From Nitrosospira sp. (GTDB lineage Bacteria > Pseudomonadota > Gammaproteobacteria > Burkholderiales > Nitrosomonadaceae), in the NCBI GenBank assembly GCA_030453055.1, contig JAKDLC010000169.1, positions 1 through 5,304 on the forward strand: a DNA stretch of 5,304 bases, given 5' to 3'. The first letter of the stretch is position 1; each line of letters opens with the position of its first letter. The notes under the pieces were generated by a model. It was not told the DNA's origin. It made no database searches and saw only the letters and a program-made list of their open reading frames with translations. A program made the translations under genes and the position numbers. Shown here piece after piece: positions 1-5,304 of this stretch.

Positions 1-400
1 TGTACATCGGCGGCACCTGCGCGATTACGCCGGTAAAGCGTCGCAGTATCGTTTCAACTTGCGGCAGCGTCAACTTTAAGTCGTCCTGAGGATGCACATC
101 GCACACGGCTGAAATTTCCCCCTCCGCATCGCCGGTCGTACTGATATGGCCCAGCCTCAGCGTGGCTTCATAAGTCTTGTCCGCGCCCAGCAATGCCGAA
201 GAAAACTTTGTGGCTTCGCCAAAGCAGATTGGCAACAATCCCGTTGCCAACGGATCGAGCGTCCCGGTATGACCGGCCTTGCAGGCCGCAAAGATGCGTT
301 TCGCGATTTGTACGGCCTGATTGGACGAAATGCGGGAAGGTTTATCAAGCAGCAGGACGCCGCTGATGTTGCGTTTGACGCATCTGGATTGGCGATTCAA
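1..400 (-). CDS. truB: tRNA pseudouridine(55) synthase TruB, N-terminal part (3' end outside window)
   Basis: TruB isomerises U55 in the T-loop of tRNAs to pseudouridine and also acts as a tRNA-folding chaperone. The window holds 133 codons of a protein usually around 300 aa; it runs off the left edge. The catalytic motif [12 protein letters not shown] is at 43-54, with the nucleophile Asp49 (E. coli Asp48). The family start [15 protein letters not shown] (14-28) and the active-site [10 protein letters not shown] (75-84, Tyr77 matching E. coli Tyr76) are also present. The start is uncertain. No in-frame ATG lies before the conserved domain, and the ATG at 384 is out of frame. TTG at 400 gives an N-terminus of normal length and is preferred. 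A GTG at 457, overlapping the rbfA end, would add 19 residues without family character. Neither has a strong Shine-Dalgarno. The gene belongs to the operon and no truncation is seen. Confidence 0.92.
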   Translation of the reverse strand, partial: MNRQSRCVKRNISGVLLLDKPSRISSNQAVQIAKRIFAACKAGHTGTLDPLATGLLPICFGEATKFSSALLGADKTYEATLRLGHISTTGDAEGEISAVCDVHPQDDLKLTLPQVETILRRFTGVIAQVPPMY

Positions 401-401
401 T

Positions 402-422
402 ATACGAGGTAATACGAGGTAA
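402..422. repeat. Perfect 10-bp tandem duplication in the rbfA-truB gap
   Basis: The plus-strand unit ATACGAGGTA occurs twice without mismatch (402-411, 412-421) plus one more matching base at 422. It lies directly before the proposed TTG start of truB at 400, where a Shine-Dalgarno would be expected. On the mRNA strand it puts two CCTC-type pyrimidine motifs there instead. A 10-bp unit does not keep a reading frame, which argues that this stretch is untranslated and that the upstream GTG at 457 is not the main start. Confidence 0.9.
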
Positions 423-446
423 ATTCTGAACGCAGCCGGCCACGAA

Positions 447-833
447 TCAGGCGCCACCCGTCTCTTTTGCCGGCCCCTCCCGCGCCACCGCTTCATCTAT
501 CAATTGTGACAAGCGCATCCCCCGCTCGATTGATTCGTCATAAATGAAATGGAGCTGCGGAATGACCCGCAGCTTCAATCGATGCGACAAATGACTGCGC
601 AGAAATCCGGCCGCATGTTCCAGTCCTTTACCGGTGAGAAAATTATCGCTTTCACTGCGCAGCGTGGTGTAGAAAACCTTGGCGTGAGCGTAATCATGAC
701 TCACCTCAACGCCGGTCAGGGTGATCATGCCGATACGCGGGTCTTTGAGTTCGTTGCGAATCAGATCGGCCAACTCACGCTGAATCTGGTCGGCAATACG
801 CAGCGCGCGAGAATAATCCTTATGCCCCGGCAT
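447..833 (-). CDS. rbfA: 30S ribosome-binding factor RbfA
   Basis: RbfA is a small cytoplasmic KH-like protein that binds the 30S subunit and helps 16S rRNA 5'-end maturation; in E. coli it is a cold-shock protein essential at low temperature. The product has 128 aa (E. coli 133). It shows the family start with [19 protein letters not shown] (7-25), the central [15 protein letters not shown] (31-45), the kinked helix HAAGFLRS (73-80) that replaces the usual KH GxxG loop, and the closing block [21 protein letters not shown] (91-111, family signature P-x-L-x-F-x-x-D-x-S). A short Gly/Ala/Glu tail follows. The ATG overlaps the infB TAA stop by one base (TAATG) and has no clear Shine-Dalgarno, so translation probably depends on ribosomes finishing infB. 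The TGA stop is 46 nt before the truB start proposed here. Confidence 0.96.
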   Translation of the reverse strand: MPGHKDYSRALRIADQIQRELADLIRNELKDPRIGMITLTGVEVSHDYAHAKVFYTTLRSESDNFLTGKGLEHAAGFLRSHLSHRLKLRVIPQLHFIYDESIERGMRLSQLIDEAVAREGPAKETGGA

Positions 834-835
834 TA
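831..835 (-). promoter_or_regulatory. infB-rbfA stop/start overlap (TAATG)
   Basis: The minus strand reads TAATG, where TAA ends infB and ATG begins rbfA, sharing the base at 833. The upstream 20 bases have no purine-rich Shine-Dalgarno. This arrangement favours termination-reinitiation and would tie RbfA output to IF-2 translation. The overlap is seen directly; coupling is inferred. Confidence 0.8.
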
Positions 836-3451
836 CAGGCTGCGTGCGACTTCGACGATTTCGTACGTTTCCACCTTGTCGCCCACCTGGATATCGTTAA
901 AGTTTTTCAGTGACAGTCCGCATTCAAACCCTGCTCTAACCTCTTTCACGTCGTCCTTGAAGCGCTTCAGGGAATCCAGTTCGCCAGTATGAATCATTTC
1001 GCCATTGCGCATCAACCTCACCAGCGAACCCCGCTTGATGACGCCCTCCAATACATGGCAACCCGCGACGGCTCCCACCTTGGAAATGCGGAACACTTGG
1101 CGAATTTCCACTAAACCGGTGACATTCTCCTTGCGATCCGGCGCCATCATACCGGATAACGCCGCCTTGATTTCGTCCACCGCCTCGTAAATAATGCCGT
1201 AGTAACGCACATCGACGCCGGTAGAGGCGATGAGCTTGCGCGCAACCGTATCCGCGCGGCTATTGAAGCCGATTACCACGGCCTTGGAAGCCAGCGCCAG
1301 GTTGATATCGGATTCCGTAATCGCACCGACGGCGCTGTGGATGATGTTGACTTTGACCTCGTCGGTGGAAAGCCTTTGCAGTGCATGCGTCAGCGCTTCG
1401 TAAGAACCCTGCACGTCGGCTTTGATGATGAGCGCGAGCACTTTGACTTCGCCCTTCTGCTCGAATACGTTTTCCAGCTTGGCGGCCTGCTGTCTGGCAA
1501 GCTTTACGTCGCGGAACCTGCCTTGACGGAATAGGGCTATTTCACGCGCTTTGCGCTCGTCAGTCAATGCCACTACCACTTCCCCCGCCACGGGGACTTC
1601 TGATAAGCCCTGGATTTCTACCGGAATGGAAGGCCCCGCCTGCTCCACCGGTTTGGCGTTTTCGTCGAGCATCGCCCGTACCCGGCCAAATACCGCGCCT
1701 GCCAGCAGTATGTCGCCACGCTTCAAGGTTCCGGACTGCACCAATATTGTCGCCACCGGGCCGCGTCCTTTATCCAGGCGCGACTCGATAACGATACCTC
1801 TGGCGGGTGCATCCTTTGCCGACTGGAGTTCCAGCACTTCGGCCTGGAGCAGCACACTTTCCAGAAGCGCGTCGATACCCTGACCGGTCTTGGCTGAAAT
1901 CTCCACAAACATAGTATCGCCGCCCCAGTCTTCCGGCACCACTTCCTGCGCCACGAGCTCCTGCCTGATACGTTCGGAATTCGCTTCCGGCTTGTCTATC
2001 TTCGTTATCGCCACCACGATTGGCACTTTGGCCGCCTTGGCGTGATGTATCGCCTCAGTTGTCTGGGGCATGACGCCGTCGTCCGCCGCCACGACCAATA
2101 CGACCAGATCGGTAACCTTGGCGCCGCGCGCGCGCATGGCCGTAAAGGCTTCATGACCCGGCGTATCGAGAAAAGTGACCATGCCTCTTTCGGTTTCCAC
2201 GTGATAGGCGCCGATATGCTGCGTGATGCCGCCCGCTTCCCCGCTTGCCACCCGTGTACGGCGTATGTAATCCAATAGCGAGGTTTTGCCATGGTCCACA
2301 TGCCCCATTACCGTGACTACCGGCGCCCGCGGCTCTGTTTTGTAACCCGTTGCGGGCAATTCGGTATCCGCCAGAAAGGCTTCCGGGCTATCCAGCGTTG
2401 CATACTTGGCGATATGACCCAATTCTTCCACCACGATCATGGCGGTTTCCTGATCCAGCATTTGATTGATGGTGACCATATTTCCCATTTTCATCAATGA
2501 CTTGATAACCTCAGCGGCTTTGATGGACATTTTCTGGGCCAAAGCTCCGACGGAAATGGTCTCGGGCACCATCACCTCATGCACAACAGGTTCTGTTGGT
2601 GCGGAAAAACTATGAGCACCTTGCTCTTCAGAAGAAACTTTAGCGTGCCTATCCCTGCGCGTACGCCATCCCTTGCCGCCGGATAAATCACCGCGCGTCT
2701 TGAGTCCACGCTTTTCAACTCTTTCATCCTTCCAGACGACTTGTTTGGTTTGCTTCTTTTTCTTCTCCGCCTTGGCGGCCTTATCTTCCGGCTTGACGAC
2801 CGGTTTGTGCAGCGTACCTTCCGTCGGCGCAGGCTGCGGCTGGGTGACTTCAACGCCAATCCGGGCTCCGGAGGGGGCGGCGGCAGGTGCCGCCTCAGGT
2901 ACGGCCGGGATCGCCGGAGCCGCTGCAGCCGGCTCAGGTTCCCTGACATCCGCAGGCTTCAGATGTTGCTTCTTCTTCTTGAGTTCCGCGGTCTGCCGTG
3001 CAATCAACTCGGCCTGCTTCCTTGCTTCCTCCTGACGCAACGCCTGTTGTGCGGCATCGATCACCGGGGCAGGCGCCGGGGCAGGCGCCGATGCAGGTGC
3101 GAATGCGGCGGCGGGCTCAGCCGGCTTACCTGCGGCGGTTACCCTGTCGCTCAAATCCTCCTTCACCAATACACGCTTCTTACGAACCTCCACCTGAATG
3201 CTGCGCGCTCTACCGGTGTTATCCGATTTCTTGATTTCGGAAGTCTGCCGGCGGGGCAGGCTGATCTTGCTCTTTTCCTCCTTGACGCCATGAATCTTTC
3301 GCAGATAATCGAGAAGCTGGTTTTTATCATGCTCGGTCAGACGATCCGCGGTCAGATGCTTGCCGACACCCGCCGCCTGCAGCTGTTCCAGCAGTGCTGC
3401 CGGAGGCATCCCCAGCTCATTGGCGAATTGTTCTACATTCATTTGAGACAT
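833..3451 (-). CDS. infB: Translation initiation factor IF-2
   Basis: IF-2 is the GTPase that brings initiator fMet-tRNA to the 30S subunit and promotes 50S joining. The 872-aa product is near the roughly 890 aa of E. coli IF-2. Visible parts: an N-terminal IF2N helical domain (about 1-52), the IF-2-associated segment (about 60-98, ending VRKKRVLVK), a low-complexity Ala/Pro/Lys/Glu linker (about 105-285), a second IF2N domain (about 294-345), the GTPase domain (about 375-545), then beta-barrel domain II, domain III and the C-terminal fMet-tRNA-binding barrel (about 775-872). GTPase motifs are G1 GHVDHGKT (383-390), G2 Thr410 in GGIT, G3 DTPGH (429-433), G4 TKID (483-486) and G5 SAK (519-521). 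G4 is unusual: Asn is usual where Thr483 lies. His433 of DTPGH, the expected catalytic histidine, is present. The ATG at 3451 has AAGG six bases upstream; a second ATG at codon 4 is less well placed. The TAA stop overlaps the rbfA start by one base. Confidence 0.98.
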   Translation of the reverse strand: MSQMNVEQFANELGMPPAALLEQLQAAGVGKHLTADRLTEHDKNQLLDYLRKIHGVKEEKSKISLPRRQTSEIKKSDNTGRARSIQVEVRKKRVLVKEDLSDRVTAAGKPAEPAAAFAPASAPAPAPAPVIDAAQQALRQEEARKQAELIARQTAELKKKKQHLKPADVREPEPAAAAPAIPAVPEAAPAAAPSGARIGVEVTQPQPAPTEGTLHKPVVKPEDKAAKAEKKKKQTKQVVWKDERVEKRGLKTRGDLSGGKGWRTRRDRHAKVSSEEQGAHSFSAPTEPVVHEVMVPETISVGALAQKMSIKAAEVIKSLMKMGNMVTINQMLDQETAMIVVEELGHIAKYATLDSPEAFLADTELPATGYKTEPRAPVVTVMGHVDHGKTSLLDYIRRTRVASGEAGGITQHIGAYHVETERGMVTFLDTPGHEAFTAMRARGAKVTDLVVLVVAADDGVMPQTTEAIHHAKAAKVPIVVAITKIDKPEANSERIRQELVAQEVVPEDWGGDTMFVEISAKTGQGIDALLESVLLQAEVLELQSAKDAPARGIVIESRLDKGRGPVATILVQSGTLKRGDILLAGAVFGRVRAMLDENAKPVEQAGPSIPVEIQGLSEVPVAGEVVVALTDERKAREIALFRQGRFRDVKLARQQAAKLENVFEQKGEVKVLALIIKADVQGSYEALTHALQRLSTDEVKVNIIHSAVGAITESDINLALASKAVVIGFNSRADTVARKLIASTGVDVRYYGIIYEAVDEIKAALSGMMAPDRKENVTGLVEIRQVFRISKVGAVAGCHVLEGVIKRGSLVRLMRNGEMIHTGELDSLKRFKDDVKEVRAGFECGLSLKNFNDIQVGDKVETYEIVEVARSL
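3064..3101. repeat. 12-bp repeat encoding Ala-Pro runs in the IF-2 linker
   Basis: The plus-strand unit GGGGCAGGCGCC occurs twice exactly (3066-3077, 3078-3089), flanked by a decayed third copy (3090-3101). In infB each exact unit codes for Ala-Pro-Ala-Pro, giving the APAPAPAP tract at about residues 122-129. The unit is a multiple of three, so copy-number change keeps the frame. Such low-complexity linkers between the IF-2 N-terminal domains vary in length among species. Confidence 0.85.
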
Positions 3452-3457
3452 TGATAA

Positions 3458-3461
3458 CCTT
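3458..3461 (-). promoter_or_regulatory. Shine-Dalgarno of infB
   Basis: On the minus strand AAGG, within AAAAGG, ends six bases before the ATG at 3451. It is a moderate site with good spacing and supports that ATG over the Met at codon 4. It directly abuts the -10-like hexamer described separately, so a transcript from that candidate promoter would lack it. Confidence 0.65.
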
Positions 3462-3489
3462 TTATAACGCTATGATAACGCTATGCCAA
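3461..3489 (-). promoter_or_regulatory. Candidate internal sigma70-type promoter before infB
   Basis: The minus strand of the nusA-infB gap reads TTGGCA (3489-3484), a 17-base spacer, and TATAAA (3466-3461). Each hexamer matches the sigma70 consensus at five of six positions, and the spacing is optimal. Transcription would begin near 3455-3452, that is, one to four bases before the infB ATG, giving an almost leaderless mRNA without the Shine-Dalgarno. The spacer is built from an 11-bp tandem duplication. The match is real in the sequence; promoter activity is inference. An AT-rich ribosome-binding leader could give such a match by chance. Confidence 0.35.
3464..3485. repeat. Perfect 11-bp tandem duplication in the nusA-infB gap
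   Basis: The plus-strand unit ATAACGCTATG occurs twice with no mismatch and no gap (3464-3474 and 3475-3485), 13 bases upstream of the infB start. It lies outside both coding regions, so its length not being a multiple of three does no harm. It looks like a slippage duplication. Confidence 0.9.
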
Positions 3490-3491
3490 AC

Positions 3492-3508
3492 GCCGCACAC
3501 TCAGCGGC
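3492..3508 (-). other. Small GC-rich stem-loop in the nusA-infB gap
   Basis: On the minus strand GCCGC (3508-3504) and GCGGC (3496-3492) can pair around a 7-base loop, 16 bases after the nusA stop. The stem is only five base pairs and is followed by three T residues, so it is not a credible intrinsic terminator. It could be a minor mRNA structure between the two genes or chance in GC-rich DNA. Confidence 0.3.
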
Positions 3509-3524
3509 AGACCCGGCGGCAGGA

Positions 3525-4997
3525 TCATGCAAACCATGGTGCGCGCGCCGTCATGATCAACTGCTTGGCGCGTTCGACATCCATCCCGACCAGTTCCACC
3601 AGGTCATCCACAGCCAGGTCGGCAAGATCTTCCTGGGTATTTACCCCTTTAGCCGCCAATTCTCGCGCAGTCTGGGTGTCCATGCCCTCCAGCGAAAGCA
3701 GGTCTTCCGCTATGTGCTCCAATTTTTCCTCACTGACGATGGCCTCGGTCAAAAGGGCGTTGCGAGCCCGATTGCGAAGTTCATTGACGGTCTGCTCATC
3801 AAACGACTCGATTTCCAGCATTTCGCTGAGCGGAACGTAGGCCACCTCTTCCAACGTGGTGAAACCCTCCTGTACCAGGATATCCGCCACTTCCTCATCC
3901 ACATCGAGCTTTTCCATGAAGAGTTGGCGAATAACGGAAAACTCCTCTTCATTTTTTGCCTGTGACTCTTCCATCGTCATGATATTGAGTTCCCAGCCGG
4001 TCAACTCGGATGCAAGCCGCACGTTCTGACCGCCGCGGCCAATGGCCTGGGCAAGATTGCCCTCGTCCACCACGATGTCCATGCTGTGCTTTTCCTCATC
4101 CACCAGGATGCTGCTGATTTCGGCGGGCGCCAACGCATTGATCACGAACGTGGCCGGATCGTCCGACCACAAAATGATATCCACTCTTTCTCCGGCCAAT
4201 TCGCCGGTCACCGCCTGTACTCTCGAGCCACGCATACCGACACAAGTACCGATCGGATCGACGCGCTGATCGTGGGACTTGACCGCAATCTTGGCACGTG
4301 AACCCGGGTCTCTTGCCGCGACCTTGATCTCCAGCAGTCCTTCTTCAATCTCCGGCACTTCCAGTTCGAACAGTTTTATCAGAAATTCCGGCGCAATCCG
4401 TGACAATATCAACTGGGGCCCGCGAGCCGCGCGGTCAATTTTATACAGATAAGCACGCACACGATCGCCGACTCGCAGGTTTTCCTTGGGAATCATCTGA
4501 TCACGGGGCAACGCCGCCTCAACTCTGCCGGATTCGATAATGGCGTTGCCGCGTTCCATGCGCTTGATGGTACCGGTAACCATATATTCTTTGCGTTCGA
4601 GAAAATCGTTCAGGATCTGTTCGCGCTCGGCATCGCGTATTTTCTGGAATATCACCTGCTTGGCCGCCTGGGCGCCGATACGTCCAAACTCCAGCGGTTC
4701 CAGCACTTCCTCGATGAAGTCCTCCAGTTTGATTTCGGGGTCGCGCTGCACCGCCTCACTCAACGCAATCTGACGCGCCGAGTCCTCGACCGCATCGTCG
4801 GCCATTACCTGCCAGCGACGCAAAGAGTGATAATCGCCCGTCTGCGGGTCGATCGATACGCGCACATCCGCGTCCTCGTGAAAACGCTTTTTCGTAGCAG
4901 ACGCCAACGCCAATTCGAGTGCGACAAAAACAATGTCTTTTTCGACATTCTTTTCGCGCGCCAGTGCGTCCACCAACAGCAAAACCTCGCGGCTCAT
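3525..4997 (-). CDS. nusA: Transcription termination/antitermination factor NusA
   Basis: NusA binds RNA polymerase, stimulates pausing and intrinsic termination, and takes part in rRNA antitermination complexes. The 490-aa product is close to the 495 aa of the E. coli protein. It has an N-terminal polymerase-binding domain (about 1-130, opening [17 protein letters not shown]), an S1 RNA-binding domain (about 135-200), KH1 (about 202-280, GMRG loop at 254-257) and KH2 (about 300-345, GRGG loop at 320-323). Two C-terminal acidic repeats follow (about 360-415 and 430-485); this pair is typical of beta/gammaproteobacteria and in E. coli contacts the polymerase alpha C-terminal domain and phage lambda N. 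The start is the ATG at 4997, because GGAGG sits just upstream and the family begins MSRE. A TTG five codons earlier would place the Shine-Dalgarno inside the gene. The TGA stop is followed by a 73-nt gap to infB. No damage is seen. Autoregulation is known for the E. coli operon but cannot be judged here. Confidence 0.98.
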   Translation of the reverse strand: MSREVLLLVDALAREKNVEKDIVFVALELALASATKKRFHEDADVRVSIDPQTGDYHSLRRWQVMADDAVEDSARQIALSEAVQRDPEIKLEDFIEEVLEPLEFGRIGAQAAKQVIFQKIRDAEREQILNDFLERKEYMVTGTIKRMERGNAIIESGRVEAALPRDQMIPKENLRVGDRVRAYLYKIDRAARGPQLILSRIAPEFLIKLFELEVPEIEEGLLEIKVAARDPGSRAKIAVKSHDQRVDPIGTCVGMRGSRVQAVTGELAGERVDIILWSDDPATFVINALAPAEISSILVDEEKHSMDIVVDEGNLAQAIGRGGQNVRLASELTGWELNIMTMEESQAKNEEEFSVIRQLFMEKLDVDEEVADILVQEGFTTLEEVAYVPLSEMLEIESFDEQTVNELRNRARNALLTEAIVSEEKLEHIAEDLLSLEGMDTQTARELAAKGVNTQEDLADLAVDDLVELVGMDVERAKQLIMTARAPWFA

Positions 4998-5001
4998 GTT
5001 A

Positions 5002-5006
5002 CCTCC
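5002..5006 (-). promoter_or_regulatory. Shine-Dalgarno of nusA, decides the ATG start
   Basis: On the minus strand GGAGG is followed by TAAC and then ATG (4997). This is the clearest ribosome binding site in the window. It rules against the upstream in-frame TTG at 5012, since that start would lie before the site and translate through it. Confidence 0.88.
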
Positions 5007-5024
5007 GGCCAAATTCTCGGATAA

Positions 5025-5304
5025 TTACAATTTTGGAACCAGGCGGGCTTTCTCAAGATTATCCAGCTCCAGATCAAGCGTTTTTCCTTCCACTTCCAAT
5101 TTTACTACACCGTCGTTTACTCCACGCAGAATCCCAGCGAAATTCCTTTGACCCTGTAACGCCACACGCAGCTTAAGCTTAACCGGCTCCCCGGCAAACC
5201 GGATGAAATCCGATGACTTCTTCAATGGCCTGTCCAGACCGGGCGACGATATTTCCAGCCGATCGTAATCAATATTCTCAACCGCAAGCAACCGGCTCAG
5301 ATGG
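5025..5304 (-). CDS. rimP: Ribosome maturation factor RimP, C-terminal part (5' end outside window)
   Basis: RimP is a cytoplasmic protein that binds the nascent 30S ribosomal subunit and is needed for its maturation. The window holds the last 92 codons and a TAA stop; the frame stays open to the window edge, so the gene is cut by the window and not broken. The family hallmark [12 protein letters not shown] lies at visible residues 16-27, at the junction between the N-terminal alpha/beta domain and the C-terminal Sm-like beta-barrel. The barrel follows ([10 protein letters not shown], then [19 protein letters not shown]) and the protein ends [11 protein letters not shown] full-length protein is about 150 aa, so roughly 60 residues are missing. 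A TTG at 5291 could be mistaken for a start, but in-frame family-like sequence ([10 protein letters not shown]) runs through it. It is the first visible gene of the operon, 27 nt before nusA. Identification is by motif and by context. Confidence 0.95.
   Translation of the reverse strand, partial: HLSRLLAVENIDYDRLEISSPGLDRPLKKSSDFIRFAGEPVKLKLRVALQGQRNFAGILRGVNDGVVKLEVEGKTLDLELDNLEKARLVPKL

Noticed and set aside
382..384. ATG at 384 (minus strand) as the truB start
   Set aside because: It is out of frame with the conserved TruB sequence; using it would require a frameshift that nothing in the sequence supports.
146..412. An 88-codon plus-strand open frame antisense to truB
   Set aside because: The minus strand here encodes an intact TruB N-terminus with its catalytic motif; the plus-strand product shows no domain.
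549..992. A 147-codon plus-strand open frame across the rbfA-infB junction
   Set aside because: It is antisense to two well-identified conserved genes and its translation resembles no family I know.
2741..3454. A 237-codon plus-strand open frame antisense to the infB N-terminal region
   Set aside because: It mirrors the Ala/Pro/Lys-rich, stop-poor linker codons of infB. Its product is Arg/Leu/Gly low-complexity with no recognisable domain, and no ribosome site is evident. Codon bias on the real strand explains the open frame.
3492..3508. Stem-loop between nusA and infB as an intrinsic terminator
   Set aside because: The stem is only five base pairs and lacks a U-tract; infB continues directly downstream as part of the same operon.
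4998..5012. TTG start at 5012 adding five residues (MAGGN) to NusA
   Set aside because: The GGAGG ribosome site lies inside this extension and the NusA family begins at MSRE, so the ATG at 4997 is the start.
5289..5291. TTG at 5291 as the start of a short independent gene
   Set aside because: The frame is open through it to the window edge and the residues before it fit RimP, so it is an internal Leu codon of a gene cut by the window.

Overview
The window is a stretch of a core bacterial transcription/translation operon, read entirely on the minus strand. From right to left it holds the 3' part of rimP (ribosome maturation factor), complete nusA (transcription elongation/antitermination factor), complete infB (translation initiation factor IF-2), complete rbfA (30S-binding cold-shock maturation factor), and the 5' part of truB (tRNA pseudouridine-55 synthase). 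This rimP-nusA-infB-rbfA-truB order is the classical one in Proteobacteria. The two acidic C-terminal repeats of NusA and the long Ala/Pro/Lys-rich IF-2 N-terminus fit a beta- or gammaproteobacterium. By general resemblance I favour a betaproteobacterium, perhaps near the Nitrosomonadales. That placement is a judgement from memory, not a search result.

Layout: rimP (5304-5025, 5' end outside the window), a 27-nt gap with a strong Shine-Dalgarno, nusA (4997-3525, 490 aa), a 73-nt gap, infB (3451-833, 872 aa), a 1-nt TAATG overlap, rbfA (833-447, 128 aa), a 46-nt gap, and truB (400-1, 3' end outside the window). All five genes are co-oriented and tightly packed, so they are probably co-transcribed from a promoter upstream of rimP, outside the window. 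No terminator, tRNA, mobile element, CRISPR array or foreign gene is visible. No stretch over 300 bases lacks a gene.

The products act together in making and using ribosomes. RimP and RbfA mature the 30S subunit, IF-2 loads initiator tRNA, NusA modulates RNA polymerase pausing and rRNA antitermination, and TruB modifies tRNA.

I see no novel system. The points worth a second look are small. Each of the two wider intergenic gaps carries a perfect short tandem duplication just upstream of a start codon: 11 bp x2 before infB and 10 bp x2 before truB. The infB duplication sets a 17-bp spacing between -35-like and -10-like hexamers, giving a possible internal promoter whose transcript would be almost leaderless. 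truB has no clear ATG or Shine-Dalgarno and appears to start at TTG. IF-2 has TKID in place of the usual NKxD at the G4 guanine-recognition motif.
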